Notes under the pieces: model-generated
What the model was told of the DNA's origin: nothing
Database searches by the model: none
What the model saw: the letters and a program-made list of their open reading frames with translations, nothing else
Assembly: GCF_000934845.1 (NCBI RefSeq)
Contig: NZ_JXIQ01000078.1
Span: forward strand, 1 to 64,000
DNA length: 64,000 nucleotides
Reading direction: 5' to 3'
Source of the DNA: Mesobacillus subterraneus
GTDB lineage: Bacteria; Bacillota; Bacilli; Bacillales; Cytobacillaceae
Shown: piece after piece, positions 8,899-20,080 of the stretch
Layout: each line of letters starts with the position of its first letter
How positions within the stretch are numbered: the stretch's first letter is position 1
Made by a program: the position numbers and the translations under genes

Positions 8899-11800
8899 AT
8901 GCCGTTTATTCACCTCCATGTCTATAGTGCATTCACCCTGCTCACCAGTACCGCCACTGTCGAGCAGCTTGTCCGCGATGCAAAGGCAAAAGGCTTTTCC
9001 GCACTCGCACTGACCGATCATAATGTGATGTATGGATCGGTTGCGTTTTATAAAGAATGCCTGAAGCATTCGATTAAGCCATTGTTGGGCTTAACAGTTG
9101 ATGTCGTCAGTTCCTCTTTGGAAAATGAATCCTTCCCGCTTGTTCTCCTTGCGAAAAACAATCTTGGCTTCCAGAATCTGATTAAAATTTCAAGTGCTGT
9201 TCAGACAAAATCCCCCGCGGGAATTCCGATAAAGTGGCTGAAGCATTATGCCGCCGGACTATTTGCGATGACACCAGGTAAAATCGGTGAAATCGAATAT
9301 TATTTGGCAAATGGAGAAAGAGAAAAAGCAGCAATTACTGTGGATTCTTATAAACAAATTTTTGGGAAGGAAAACTTTTATCTGGCGATACAGGACCATG
9401 GCCTCCCAGGTCAGAGAGAGCTGATAAAACAGCTGAACGATCTAGGGTCAGATACCAATACGCCATTGGCAGCTTCCAATCAGGTGCATTATTTGGAAAA
9501 AGAGGATTCTTTTGCCCACGAGTGCCTGCTTGCGATCAAGAATGGGGACAAACTCCAAGATGATGGTCGAGAAAAGCTTGGCAGCAGCGAATTTTACTTG
9601 AAAACAGCAAAAGAAATGACTGAGCTGTTATCAGAGTATCCAGAAGCCTTGGAAAACACCTTAAAAATGGCTGAAGAGTGCAATGTGATGCTTGACTTTG
9701 GTACGAGACATTTGCCGAAATTTCCGGTCACTACGGGAAAAAGTGCTGATGAAATGTTGGAGGAGCTTTGTTTTCATGGACTGGAAAAACGGTACGGAAA
9801 ACCATCGCGGCAGCATGTAGAAAGACTTGAATATGAACTATCGATCATTAAAAAAATGAACTTCAGCGATTACTTCCTGATTGTCTGGGATTTTATTAAA
9901 TATTCAAGGGAAAAGGGGATTTTGATCGGCCCTGGACGTGGTTCGGCAGCCGGGTCGATTGTATCCTATGTGCTGTTCATTACCGATGCGGATCCGATTG
10001 AACATAATCTCCTCTTTGAAAGATTTCTAAATCCGGAGAGGATATCAATGCCCGACATCGATATCGACTTTCCTGATAATCGCCGGGATGAGGTAATAGA
10101 ATATGTTGCGGCAAAATACGGGGAACTTCATGTCGCACAGATTGCTACTTTTGGTACGCTTGCTGCCAAGGCAGCGGTCAGGGATGTAGGGCGCGTTTTC
10201 GGTTTGAATACAAAGGAACTCGACCGGCTCTCCAGGCTAGTTCCATCCCGATTGGGAATTACTTTGAAGGATGCAATCAGTGAATCAGACGGGCTCAAGG
10301 AATTTATAAAAGAAACTTCTAAAAATAAACGAATTCTTGAAACGGCAATGAAACTAGAGGGCTTGCCGCGCCATACGTCCACACATGCTGCAGGAGTTGT
10401 CATAAGCGAACAACCGCTTACCAATATTGTACCGATCCAAACAGGTCAGTCGAAAGTGTTCCTGACTCAATATTCAATGGACCATCTGGAAGAATTGGGA
10501 TTATTGAAAATGGATTTCCTTGGTTTGCGGAATCTGACATTAATTGATTCGATCCTTCGCTCGATCCGGCTGAAAACAGGCCAAAAGCTTCGAGTCCAGG
10601 ATATTCCGGGTGAAGATACCGAAACGTTTCAATTGCTTGGCAGGGGACAGACGACAGGAATTTTCCAGCTTGAATCTGAAGGAATGCGAAAAGTGCTGAC
10701 AAGGCTTGCGCCAACCCGCTTTGAAGACATTGTCGCCGTCAATGCACTTTATCGTCCTGGTCCAATGGAGAATATTCCACTGTTCATTGATCGCAAGCAC
10801 GGAAGACAGCCGATCGACTATTATCATCAGGACCTTGAATCCATTTTGCGCAATACATATGGTGTCATCGTATACCAGGAGCAAATTATTCAAATTGCCT
10901 CCAAGATGGCTGGTTTCTCTCTCGGAGAAGCGGATTTGCTGCGAAGGGCGGTATCCAAGAAAAAGAAGGAGGTCCTTGCAAGCGAACGGGAACATTTTGT
11001 GACTGGCGCGTTAAGGAAGGGGTACGATCACCAGACTGCGGAGCTTGTCTATGAACTGATCATCCGTTTCGCAAATTATGGCTTCAACCGCAGTCATGCC
11101 GTAGCGTACAGCATGATTACCTATCAGCTGGCCTACCTCAAAACCCATTATCCGCTTTACTTTATGGCGGCTCTTTTAACATCTGCTATTGGCAACGATG
11201 CAAAAATCGCCCAGTATGCAAGGGAACTGCAACAAATGGAAATTAAGCTCAAGCCGCCATCTATCAATAAAAGCGCATTTGGCTTTGAGCCGGAAGGAGA
11301 TAGTGTTCGATACAGCCTGGCAGGAATCAAAGGGCTGGGAATCGCGTCGCTCAAGGAAATATTCCTGGCGAGAAGAAACGGGCAGTTCAAGGATATCTTT
11401 GACTTCTGCATTCGTGTGCCGCATAAGGCTGCAACAAGAAAAGTGCTGGAAGTCCTAATCTACTCTGGAGCTTTCGATGAATTTGGCAAGGATCGCGCCG
11501 TCCTTTTAGCAACCATTGATGTGGCGATTGAACACGCACAGCTAGTAGCACCCGATGACTCCGGCCAGATCGATATGTTTACAGAAGCAGAATTCTCCTT
11601 GAAGCCAAAGTATATCGAGGTGGACCCAATGCGAATAGAAGACAGGCTCAGGCTTGAAAAAGAGGTGCTCGGTGTATATCTCTCCAGGCATCCTGTTTCC
11701 ATCCATGAGAAAGAATTCGAGGAAGCCGGGGTGAAAAAGATTGCATCGAAGGCCCCCGGAAACAAAATAAGGCTCGGGGTCTATCTAACAGAACAAAAGA

Positions 11801-12264
11801 AAATCCGTACAAAAAAAGGAGAATTAATGGCCTTCCTGACTCTTAGTGACGCAAGCGGTGAAACAGAAGCGGTTGTATTCCCGGCAGTTTACAAGCAATT
11901 TGGACATGTTCTGAAACAAGGAGGAATATTGCTGCTGGAAGGAAAGTTTGAGGAACGGGATGGGAGGAGTCAATTTATCGTGCATCAAGTGCTTGATCTT
12001 GAAGCAGCAGCAGCACCACCAAACGGGCAGGAAAAGACGGTTTTGTACTTGCGGATCGCAAAAGGAGCGGGCAGCAACGACCGAATAGATGAACTGAAAG
12101 CTTTATTGAAAATACATCACGGGACAGTGCCGGTTATTGTGTATAACGAAGAGACCGGGAAATCCGTGCTGTTACCAAATGAATTCAATGTGAGCACAGA
12201 GCTGAGAAGTGTGAACGAATTTAAGAAAGTCTTGGGGAATCAGAACGTTATTCTGAAAAATTAG
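8899..12264 (+). CDS. dnaE: DNA polymerase III alpha subunit DnaE
   Basis: Replicative polymerase that in Bacilli extends RNA primers before handing over to PolC. The 1121-aa protein has an N-terminal PHP domain (HLHVYSAFTLL, LTDHNVMYG), the PolIII palm with GPGRGSAAGS from residue 344 and the catalytic PDIDIDFPD from 385, a helix-hairpin-helix segment, and a C-terminal OB-fold region (about 940-1030). No PolC-type exonuclease domain is inserted, so this is DnaE. The ATG at 8899 follows AAAGGGTGTGA; a GTG three codons upstream is less likely. It is divergent from ytrH. Confidence 0.97.
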   Translation: MPFIHLHVYSAFTLLTSTATVEQLVRDAKAKGFSALALTDHNVMYGSVAFYKECLKHSIKPLLGLTVDVVSSSLENESFPLVLLAKNNLGFQNLIKISSAVQTKSPAGIPIKWLKHYAAGLFAMTPGKIGEIEYYLANGEREKAAITVDSYKQIFGKENFYLAIQDHGLPGQRELIKQLNDLGSDTNTPLAASNQVHYLEKEDSFAHECLLAIKNGDKLQDDGREKLGSSEFYLKTAKEMTELLSEYPEALENTLKMAEECNVMLDFGTRHLPKFPVTTGKSADEMLEELCFHGLEKRYGKPSRQHVERLEYELSIIKKMNFSDYFLIVWDFIKYSREKGILIGPGRGSAAGSIVSYVLFITDADPIEHNLLFERFLNPERISMPDIDIDFPDNRRDEVIEYVAAKYGELHVAQIATFGTLAAKAAVRDVGRVFGLNTKELDRLSRLVPSRLGITLKDAISESDGLKEFIKETSKNKRILETAMKLEGLPRHTSTHAAGVVISEQPLTNIVPIQTGQSKVFLTQYSMDHLEELGLLKMDFLGLRNLTLIDSILRSIRLKTGQKLRVQDIPGEDTETFQLLGRGQTTGIFQLESEGMRKVLTRLAPTRFEDIVAVNALYRPGPMENIPLFIDRKHGRQPIDYYHQDLESILRNTYGVIVYQEQIIQIASKMAGFSLGEADLLRRAVSKKKKEVLASEREHFVTGALRKGYDHQTAELVYELIIRFANYGFNRSHAVAYSMITYQLAYLKTHYPLYFMAALLTSAIGNDAKIAQYARELQQMEIKLKPPSINKSAFGFEPEGDSVRYSLAGIKGLGIASLKEIFLARRNGQFKDIFDFCIRVPHKAATRKVLEVLIYSGAFDEFGKDRAVLLATIDVAIEHAQLVAPDDSGQIDMFTEAEFSLKPKYIEVDPMRIEDRLRLEKEVLGVYLSRHPVSIHEKEFEEAGVKKIASKAPGNKIRLGVYLTEQKKIRTKKGELMAFLTLSDASGETEAVVFPAVYKQFGHVLKQGGILLLEGKFEERDGRSQFIVHQVLDLEAAAAPPNGQEKTVLYLRIAKGAGSNDRIDELKALLKIHHGTVPVIVYNEETGKSVLLPNEFNVSTELRSVNEFKKVLGNQNVILKN

Positions 12265-12309
12265 TTCTTTATCAAGCAGAGCAGATGTGTTATATTTGGA
12301 AAAGGATGC

Positions 12310-12322
12310 GTGGTCAGACCAC
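12310..12322. promoter_or_regulatory. Putative GntR/FadR-family operator upstream of malic enzyme
   Basis: GTGGTCAGACCAC is a perfect palindrome about a central A. The core TGGTCAGACCA has the TGGT-N3-ACCA layout of FadR-subfamily GntR operators. It lies 14 bases downstream of a TATATT -10-like hexamer (12291-12296), where a bound repressor would block initiation. A regulator of that family is encoded two genes on, at 13711. Confidence 0.6.
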
Positions 12323-12479
12323 TAAAATAGGAAGTGTTCGTAAATAATCAGGCTGTTCGCCTATATTGTTGCTGTTGATCTCTCGTATTTTTCACCGTAG
12401 AGAATCAAGCTGTAGTACGGGATAGGATGAATGCAATGATCGTGTCGCAGAGAGCCCAAAAATGAGGAGTGGACCTGAG

Positions 12480-13718
12480 TTGACTTTACGTGAAGAAGCT
12501 TTGCACATGCACCGTGTGAATAAAGGGAAATTAGAGTCGAAATCGAAAGTTCCTGTCATGAATGCTAGAGATTTAAGCCTTGCCTATTCTCCGGGAGTTG
12601 CAGAGCCTTGCAAGGAGATATATGATAAGCCGGAAACAGTTTATGATTATACTATGAAGGGCAATATGGTGGCAATTGTATCCGATGGGACTGCTGTCTT
12701 AGGGCTTGGCAATATTGGTCCGGAAGCCGCACTTCCTGTAATGGAAGGAAAGGCAGTCTTGTTCAAAAGCTTTGCTGGTGTCGATGCATTTCCCATTTGT
12801 TTAAATACAACGGATGTAGATAAAATTGTAGAAACCGTGAAGCTCCTTGAACCGACATTTGGCGGCGTGAACCTGGAGGATATAGCTGCACCAAACTGTT
12901 TTGCAATTGAAGAACGTTTGAAAAAAGAGACGAATATCCCTGTATTCCATGATGACCAGCATGGAACTGCAATAGTCACCGCGGCAGGGCTCGTCAATGC
13001 GCTGAAAATTGTCGGGAAAAAAATGAATGAAATCAAGGTGGTTGCGAACGGAGCGGGAGCGGCTGGCATTGCCATCATCAAGCTACTATACTCATACGGA
13101 GTCCGTGACATCATCATGTGTGATACAAAAGGCGCGATTTACGAAGGACGCTCGAACGGCATGAATTCCATCAAGGAAGAAGTGGCGAAATTCACTAACC
13201 GCGACAATGTAAAAGGCTCGCTGGCTGATGCAATCAAAGGGGCAGATGTGTTCATTGGCGTTTCAGTAGCTGGAGCACTGACGGCAGAAATGGTTCAGAC
13301 GATGAATCCTGATTCCATCATTTTTGCGATGGCCAATCCAGTGCCGGAAATCATGCCGGACGAAGCGAAGGATGCCGGTGCAGCGGTCATAGGTACTGGC
13401 CGCTCTGATTTCCCGAACCAGGTGAATAATGTTCTTGCCTTCCCTGGAATCTTCCGCGGAGCATTGGACGCAAGGGCAACCCATATCAATGAAAAAATGA
13501 AAGTGGCAGCTGTACAGGCAATTGCAGGCCTAATTGAGGAATCAGAGCTATCCAGCGATTATGTGATCCCTGGTCCATTCGATCCGCGGGTAGCGCCGGC
13601 TGTTGCTGCAGCTGTTGCAAAAGCGGCGATGGAAACCGGAGTTGCTCGAATCAAGGTCGATCCTCAGGAGGTCAAGGAGCGTACTGAACGCCTTGCATTG
13701 ATCGGAAAAGGTGAGTGA
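12480..13718 (+). CDS. ytsJ: NAD(P)-dependent malic enzyme
   Basis: Oxidatively decarboxylates malate to pyruvate, making NAD(P)H. The 412-aa protein matches the YtsJ type, the main NADP-linked enzyme in B. subtilis. Visible motifs are YSPGVAEPC, the catalytic/metal HDDQHGTA segment, the Rossmann ANGAGAAGIA near 188-197, and GTGRSDFPNQVNN. TTG at 12480 is the preferred start: GAGGAGTGG lies seven bases upstream and the protein then begins LTLREEALH as in YtsJ. The in-frame ATG at 12462 would overlap that ribosome site. It overlaps the next gene by eight bases, so co-transcription is likely. Confidence 0.95.
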   Translation: MTLREEALHMHRVNKGKLESKSKVPVMNARDLSLAYSPGVAEPCKEIYDKPETVYDYTMKGNMVAIVSDGTAVLGLGNIGPEAALPVMEGKAVLFKSFAGVDAFPICLNTTDVDKIVETVKLLEPTFGGVNLEDIAAPNCFAIEERLKKETNIPVFHDDQHGTAIVTAAGLVNALKIVGKKMNEIKVVANGAGAAGIAIIKLLYSYGVRDIIMCDTKGAIYEGRSNGMNSIKEEVAKFTNRDNVKGSLADAIKGADVFIGVSVAGALTAEMVQTMNPDSIIFAMANPVPEIMPDEAKDAGAAVIGTGRSDFPNQVNNVLAFPGIFRGALDARATHINEKMKVAAVQAIAGLIEESELSSDYVIPGPFDPRVAPAVAAAVAKAAMETGVARIKVDPQEVKERTERLALIGKGE

Positions 13719-14346
13719 TGGAGTGGAACAGCCTGAAAAAAACACGAAAGTATATGTGGAAATAGTCAGGCAGCTCAGGGATATGATTAATAAAGGCGGC
13801 ATGAAGCCCGGGGATAAAATCCCCTCCGAACGTGAACTTTCAGAGCGCCTAAATGCTGGGCGCTCTTCTGTTCGCGAAGCGTTGCGGGCTTTAGAGCTTC
13901 TAGGGCTGATTGAGACGAGAAGGGGAGAAGGAACCTTCATCAGGGATTTCCGCGGCAACCAGCTAGTCCAATTATTAAGCACCTTTATCCTGCAAGATAA
14001 AAAAGCCAAAGATGATGTGGTCGAAACAAAAAGCATGATCGAAGCAGATTGTTTGCTTTTGGCAGCTGAAAAGATTCAGGACGAAGACATCAAAAGATTA
14101 AAAATCTTGATAGATGACGATCATTTTGAAGACGAGGAATTTTTTAGGAAAATGGCTAAACTTGCTGATAATCACCTTTTTTATCGAATTTGGTGTATAT
14201 TAAACGATTATTACAAGGCACTTGAGATGAAAACAAGCAAAGCTGAAAAGGCGCAATACCATTTGCTGGTAGATGCCCTTGTTACAAAAAACGGAGAACT
14301 GATTTTGAATAGGCATCGTATCTTACGGAATATGTCGATGAAATGA
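13711..14346 (+). CDS. GntR/FadR-subfamily transcriptional regulator
   Basis: A 211-aa repressor-like protein. The N-terminal winged helix (about 15-80) shows GDKIPSERELSERL and SSVREALRALELLGLIETR, typical of GntR. The C-terminal helical FCD-type domain is short and only loosely matches the metal-binding pattern, so the effector is unknown. It overlaps the malic enzyme gene and lies directly before accD. Palindromes of FadR-subfamily type stand before both ytsJ and accD, which suggests it links malate/pyruvate flow to malonyl-CoA synthesis. GTG 13711 or GTG 13723 could be the start; the latter has better ribosome-site spacing. Confidence 0.88.
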   Translation: MSDGVEQPEKNTKVYVEIVRQLRDMINKGGMKPGDKIPSERELSERLNAGRSSVREALRALELLGLIETRRGEGTFIRDFRGNQLVQLLSTFILQDKKAKDDVVETKSMIEADCLLLAAEKIQDEDIKRLKILIDDDHFEDEEFFRKMAKLADNHLFYRIWCILNDYYKALEMKTSKAEKAQYHLLVDALVTKNGELILNRHRILRNMSMK

Positions 14347-14432
14347 CGACAGAAAGCAACATCTTTTGAAGGCAGGCTGTTTTATACTTGTGGATATGCC
14401 TAGGATGCCAGTTTCTCATTCTTTTTGGCTGT

Positions 14433-14447
14433 GGTGGCCTGACCACC
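14433..14447. promoter_or_regulatory. Putative GntR/FadR-family operator upstream of accD
   Basis: GGTGGCCTGACCACC is a 15-base palindrome with one mismatched pair. Its core TGGCCTGACCA agrees with TGGTCAGACCA at 12311 in 9 of 11 bases. It stands about 100 bases before accD and downstream of a TATACT hexamer (14383-14388). This second copy, flanking the regulator gene, is the main support for both sites. Confidence 0.55.
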
Positions 14448-14547
14448 GTTGGGCAGTACATTCAGAATAGAAAGAATAAGCAGAAGCAGTTCCTAACAAA
14501 TGGAGAATAGTACAAATCAACCAGTATGATTCGGAGGGGGTTACATA

Positions 14548-15432
14548 TTGCTTAAGGAACTTTTTACGAAAACGAAAACAAAACCGAAAAAGTACGCAAC
14601 CATTCCTTCTAAAGCGGCGAAGCAGGATGTTCCTGAAGGAATCATGACCAAATGCCCGAACTGCAAAAAAATCTTGTATACAAAAGAACTAAACAAGAAC
14701 TACAAAGTATGCACACAATGCGAGTATCATTTCCAGATGAATTCAGCTGAACGAATTAATAGTTTCTTGGATTTCGAAAGCTTTCGGGAACTGGACCGGG
14801 AGATGGTTTCAGGCAATCCGCTCGACTTCCCCGGGTACGAAGAAAAACTCGAACAAGACCGCAAAAAAACAGGATTGAATGAGGCAGTAGTTACTGGCAT
14901 AGGCACCGTAAAAGGATATGAAGCTGCGATCGCGATCATGGATGCCCATTTTAGAATGGGGAGCATGGGATCAGTGGTAGGCGAAAAGATTACAAGAGCG
15001 ATTGAGAAGGCTGATGAATTGTCCATCCCATTCATTATCTTTACCGCGTCAGGTGGAGCAAGGATGCAGGAGGGTGTATTGAGTCTGATGCAAATGGCGA
15101 AAACAAGCGTTGCGCTAAAAAGATTCAGCGATCACGGCGGATTGATCATCTCTGTTATGACGCATCCTACCACAGGAGGAGTTTCTGCAAGCTTTGCCAG
15201 TCTTGGAGATTACAATTTCGCCGAACCTGGAGCGCTGATTGGCTTTGCTGGCCGAAGGATTATTGAACAGACAATTCGAGAAGAACTGCCGGAAGACTTT
15301 CAGACAGCAGAATTTTTGCTAAAGCAAGGGCAGCTCGATGCTGTGATTTCGAGAGTTGATATGAAGGAAAAGATTGCAGCAATACTTGACATTCATCAGC
15401 CAGGAGGGACGTTCGAATGGCAGGAGAACTAG
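14548..15432 (+). CDS. accD: Acetyl-CoA carboxylase carboxyltransferase beta subunit
   Basis: With AccA it transfers the carboxyl group from biotin to acetyl-CoA, giving malonyl-CoA, the first step of fatty acid synthesis. The 294-aa protein carries the AccD zinc ribbon (Cys36, Cys39, Cys55, Cys58) and the crotonase-fold segment with SGGARMQEG and [14 protein letters not shown] at 14548 is the start, with CGGAGGGGG seven bases upstream. It overlaps accA by 16 bases, so the two subunits are likely translationally coupled. Confidence 0.97.
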   Translation: MLKELFTKTKTKPKKYATIPSKAAKQDVPEGIMTKCPNCKKILYTKELNKNYKVCTQCEYHFQMNSAERINSFLDFESFRELDREMVSGNPLDFPGYEEKLEQDRKKTGLNEAVVTGIGTVKGYEAAIAIMDAHFRMGSMGSVVGEKITRAIEKADELSIPFIIFTASGGARMQEGVLSLMQMAKTSVALKRFSDHGGLIISVMTHPTTGGVSASFASLGDYNFAEPGALIGFAGRRIIEQTIREELPEDFQTAEFLLKQGQLDAVISRVDMKEKIAAILDIHQPGGTFEWQEN

Positions 15433-16394
15433 AATTTGAGAAACCGGTAGTGGAATTAAGAAAGAAAATCAGTGAGCTTAAGGAATACATGAAAAATACC
15501 GACGTGGATCTAACATCTGAAATCGATAAGCTTGAGGCCAGACTGCAAAAGCTTGAAACAGAAATATATGGGAACATGAAACCGTGGGAACGGGTACAGA
15601 TAGCTCGTCATCCTAATCGCCCAACAACACTTGAATACATCTCGTTGCTGTTCACAGACTTTTTCGAATGTCATGGGGACAGAACTTTTGGAGATGACGA
15701 AGCAATTGTTGGTGGGATCGCCAAGTTCCACGGCTATCCAATAACGGTTATTGGCCATCAGCGCGGCAAAGATACGAAGGAGAATATACGCCGGAACTTT
15801 GGCATGCCCCATCCGGAGGGTTATCGGAAAGCACTGCGTTTGATGAAGCAGGCTGAAAAATTCCGGCGGCCGATCATTTCGTTCATTGATACAAAAGGCG
15901 CTTACCCTGGAAAAGCGGCAGAAGAAAGAGGACAGAGCGAAGCAATTGCCCGCAATCTGTTCGAAATGGCTGGCCTGAGGGTTCCGGTCATCTGTGTCGT
16001 CATTGGCGAAGGCGGAAGTGGTGGAGCACTGGCGCTCGGAGTTGGAAATTATATTCACATGCTGGAGAACTCGACCTATTCAGTCATCTCTCCTGAAGGC
16101 GCAGCAGCGCTCCTTTGGAAGGATTCCTCGTTGGCGAAGAAAGCAGCTGAAACGATGAAAATCACCGCTCCCGACCTTAAAGGACTGGGAATTATAGATG
16201 AAATCATTCCAGAAGTAAAGGGTGGAGCGCATAAAGATTTGCAGCAGCAAGCAAAGTATATCGATAAAATTTTAATAGACTCCATGTCAAAGCTGCAAGT
16301 GCTAGATGAAGAGACATTGTTGAACCAGCGATATGAGAAATATAAACGAATTGGCGAGTTTTCGTTTCCAACCGAACGGATCGGGGTAAAATAA
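15417..16394 (+). CDS. accA: Acetyl-CoA carboxylase carboxyltransferase alpha subunit
   Basis: Partner of AccD in the carboxyltransferase tetramer, 325 aa, the usual length. An N-terminal helical region (about 1-55) precedes the crotonase-fold domain with [18 protein letters not shown] and [12 protein letters not shown] from about residue 197. Its ATG lies inside the accD 3' end, where AGGAGGGACG serves as ribosome site. A strong terminator follows. Confidence 0.97.
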   Translation: MAGELEFEKPVVELRKKISELKEYMKNTDVDLTSEIDKLEARLQKLETEIYGNMKPWERVQIARHPNRPTTLEYISLLFTDFFECHGDRTFGDDEAIVGGIAKFHGYPITVIGHQRGKDTKENIRRNFGMPHPEGYRKALRLMKQAEKFRRPIISFIDTKGAYPGKAAEERGQSEAIARNLFEMAGLRVPVICVVIGEGGSGGALALGVGNYIHMLENSTYSVISPEGAAALLWKDSSLAKKAAETMKITAPDLKGLGIIDEIIPEVKGGAHKDLQQQAKYIDKILIDSMSKLQVLDEETLLNQRYEKYKRIGEFSFPTERIGVK

Positions 16395-16423
16395 AACGTG
16401 CGAAAGTGCACGTTTTATTTTTT
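16388..16423 (+). terminator. Terminator of the accDA transcript
   Basis: Fourteen-base arms at 16388-16401 and 16408-16421 enclose GAAAGT and end in a T run. The left arm begins in the accA stop region. It separates accDA from pfkA-pyk. Confidence 0.85.
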
Positions 16424-16438
16424 AAAGTAACCTCATAA

Positions 16439-16452
16439 AAAAAGCGCTTGCA
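16439..16452. promoter_or_regulatory. cre-like sequence upstream of pfkA
   Basis: AAAAAGCGCTTGCA has the central AAGCGCTT palindrome of CcpA cre sites but deviates at about three positions of TGWAANCGNTNWCA. It lies about 245 bases before pfkA, far from a clear promoter, so this is only a weak candidate. Confidence 0.25.
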
Positions 16453-17655
<1,203 letters not shown>

Positions 17656-17687
17656 TTGCTTTTCAGTAAACCAGGAGGTGGCAATCT

Positions 17688-19448
17688 ATGCGTAAAACGA
17701 AAATTGTTTGTACGATTGGTCCCGCAAGTGAAAGTGTAGAAAAATTAACTCAATTGATTGAAGCTGGAATGAATGTATCTCGCTTGAATTTCTCGCATGG
17801 AAATCACGAAGAACATGCTGCGCGTATCAAAAATATCAGAGTGGCTGCAGAAAAAACAGGGAAAAAGATAGGCATCCTTCTCGATACGAAAGGCCCTGAA
17901 ATCCGCACTAACGATATGGAAAATGGTGCGGTTGAATTAAAAACAGGTCAGGAATGCATCATTTCCATGAACGAAGTTTTAGGAACATCGGAGAAATTCT
18001 CTGTAACATATGACCAGCTAATTGACGATGTCCATCCAGGGGCAAAAATTCTCCTAGATGACGGCTTGATTGGGCTGGAAGTAACCAGCATCGACAAGGA
18101 AGAAAATCAAATTAAAACAAAAGTTCTAAATGCTGGGATTCTTAAAAACAAAAAGGGTGTGAATGTGCCTGGTGTTTCGGTAAACCTTCCGGGAATTACC
18201 GAGAAGGATAGGAAAGATATTCTATTCGGTATTGAGCAGGGGGTAGACTTCATTGCAGCATCATTTGTCCGTCGCGCAACGGATGTATTGGAAATCCGCC
18301 AGTTTTTGGAAGAAAACAATGGATCGTACATCCAAATCATCCCTAAGATTGAGAATCAAGAAGGCGTTGATAACATCAACGAAATTCTAGAAGTTTCTGA
18401 TGGCCTCATGGTGGCGCGTGGAGATCTTGGAGTGGAGATTCCTGCAGAAGAGGTACCACTTGTTCAAAAAGATTTGATCAAAAAATGCAATACACAAGGA
18501 AAGCCGGTTATTACTGCTACACAGATGCTAGATTCTATGCAGCGCAACCCGCGCCCGACCCGTGCGGAGGCCAGCGACGTGGCGAATGCAATTTTCGATG
18601 GAAGTGACGCCATCATGCTCTCAGGCGAAACAGCAGCTGGACAATACCCTGTAGAAGCTGTACAAACCATGCATAATATTGCTTCACGTGCAGAAAGTGC
18701 ATTAAATCATAAGGAATTGCTGTCATTGCGCAGCAAAGAGACAGAACACAATATTACCGATGCGATCGGACAATCGGTTGCGCATACAGCACTTAACCTA
18801 GAAGTGAATGCGATCATTACTCCAACCGAAAGTGGTCACACTGCACGGATGATTTCAAAGTATCGCCCAAAGGCACCGATCATCGCGGTTACATCTAACG
18901 ATCATGTTGTCCGTCGCCTTGCGCTTGTATGGGGAGTATATCCTCAGCTAGGGCAAAAGGCAGAAACGACGGATGAAATGCTTGCGAGTGCCGTTGAAGA
19001 AAGTGTCAATTGCGGACATGTTTCCCATGGAGACCTCGTAGTCATTACTGCAGGTGTTCCAGTAGGAGAAGCTGGGACAACCAATTTGATGAAAATCCAT
19101 GTAGTCGGCGGTATCTTGGCAAAAGCACAAGGGATTGGCCGCAAGTCTGCATACGGACGAGTAGTCTTAGCAAAAGATGCACAAGAAGCCATCAGCAAGG
19201 TAAAACAAGGCAGTATTCTTGTTACAATTGGTTCTGACCGCGACATGGTGCCTGCGCTTGAAAAGTGCAGTGCATTAATCACGCAAGAGGGCGGTTTGAC
19301 AAGCCACGCAGCTGTAGTCGGACTAAATCTAGGCATCCCAGTTATCGTCGGAGTGGAGAATGCAATGACTCTGTTTAATGACGGTCAGGAAATCACCGTT
19401 GATTCTGCAAGAGGTGTCATTTACAAAGGCCACGCAAGCGTACTTTAA
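17688..19448 (+). CDS. pyk: Pyruvate kinase with C-terminal PEP-utiliser-type domain
   Basis: Makes pyruvate and ATP from phosphoenolpyruvate. At 586 aa it has the long Bacillus form: the catalytic TIM barrel with inserted B domain ([33 protein letters not shown]), a C domain, and an extra C-terminal domain of about 110 residues resembling the phosphohistidine domain of PEP-utilising enzymes ([12 protein letters not shown]). The ribosome site AGGAGGTGG precedes the ATG. It is second gene of pfkA-pyk and closed by a hairpin. Confidence 0.97.
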   Translation: MRKTKIVCTIGPASESVEKLTQLIEAGMNVSRLNFSHGNHEEHAARIKNIRVAAEKTGKKIGILLDTKGPEIRTNDMENGAVELKTGQECIISMNEVLGTSEKFSVTYDQLIDDVHPGAKILLDDGLIGLEVTSIDKEENQIKTKVLNAGILKNKKGVNVPGVSVNLPGITEKDRKDILFGIEQGVDFIAASFVRRATDVLEIRQFLEENNGSYIQIIPKIENQEGVDNINEILEVSDGLMVARGDLGVEIPAEEVPLVQKDLIKKCNTQGKPVITATQMLDSMQRNPRPTRAEASDVANAIFDGSDAIMLSGETAAGQYPVEAVQTMHNIASRAESALNHKELLSLRSKETEHNITDAIGQSVAHTALNLEVNAIITPTESGHTARMISKYRPKAPIIAVTSNDHVVRRLALVWGVYPQLGQKAETTDEMLASAVEESVNCGHVSHGDLVVITAGVPVGEAGTTNLMKIHVVGGILAKAQGIGRKSAYGRVVLAKDAQEAISKVKQGSILVTIGSDRDMVPALEKCSALITQEGGLTSHAAVVGLNLGIPVIVGVENAMTLFNDGQEITVDSARGVIYKGHASVL

Positions 19449-19459
19449 AAAGATAAGAT

Positions 19460-19495
19460 AAAAGGATGGAGGCATGCTCTCCATCCTTTTATTGT
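19460..19495 (+). terminator. Terminator of pfkA-pyk
   Basis: AAAAGGATGGAG (19460-19471) and CTCCATCCTTTT (19479-19490) form a perfect 12-bp stem. The following T run is interrupted (TTTTATTGTT). Confidence 0.8.
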
Positions 19496-19601
19496 TAAGG
19501 CATGTGTGAAGTCATAAAACCAAATAAGTTGTGTTCTGCTCAATTCGGCACATATAATAAAAGAGAAAGACACGCAATCTCCTAACAAATTGAGGTGTAA
19601 C

Positions 19602-19988
19602 ATGAAATATATTTTTTTGATTTTAGTGATAGTTCCGGCTGCAGAAATTGGGATACTCATGTTTTCCGGACAGACCATTGGCATTCCGGCGACGATCGTT
19701 CTCATTCTCTTGACTGGATTCCTTGGAGCTTTTCTAGCGAAGCAACAAGGCTTGGAAACCATCAGAAAAACACAGGAAATAGTAAGGAGAGGGATGATGC
19801 CAGGAGATGTGATTTTGGATGGAATCAGCATCTTAACTGGAGGAATCCTCCTTCTGACGCCTGGGTTTATCACTGATATTCTAGGGTTCTTGCTCCTGGC
19901 TCCTCCTACCAGAAAGTTTTTCAAAGCTTTGATGCTGAAACAGTTCCGTAACTGGATTGATAAAGGAACCATCAAAGTAATCCGCTGA
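19602..19988 (+). CDS. fxsA: FxsA family membrane protein
   Basis: A 128-aa membrane protein (B. subtilis YtzA). It has hydrophobic segments at about 2-20, 25-45 and 65-95, and the family motif GGILLLTPGFITD. E. coli FxsA affects phage F exclusion; the bacillar role is unknown. The ATG at 19602 follows GAGGTG by five bases; a frame opening four codons earlier covers that ribosome site. Confidence 0.93.
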   Translation: MKYIFLILVIVPAAEIGILMFSGQTIGIPATIVLILLTGFLGAFLAKQQGLETIRKTQEIVRRGMMPGDVILDGISILTGGILLLTPGFITDILGFLLLAPPTRKFFKALMLKQFRNWIDKGTIKVIR

Positions 19989-19994
19989 CTTTAT

Positions 19995-20023
19995 AACGCC
20001 AACTTTTGATGGTTGGCGTTTTG
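19995..20023 (+). terminator. Terminator of fxsA
   Basis: AACGCCAAC and GTTGGCGTT pair around TTTTGATG, followed by TTTG. It lies before the convergent ytvI. Confidence 0.7.
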
Positions 20024-20080
20024 TATGCTGTTTTAGATGCAAAGGAACCGGGATCAGAGGATAGTCAGCAAAATCCACTG

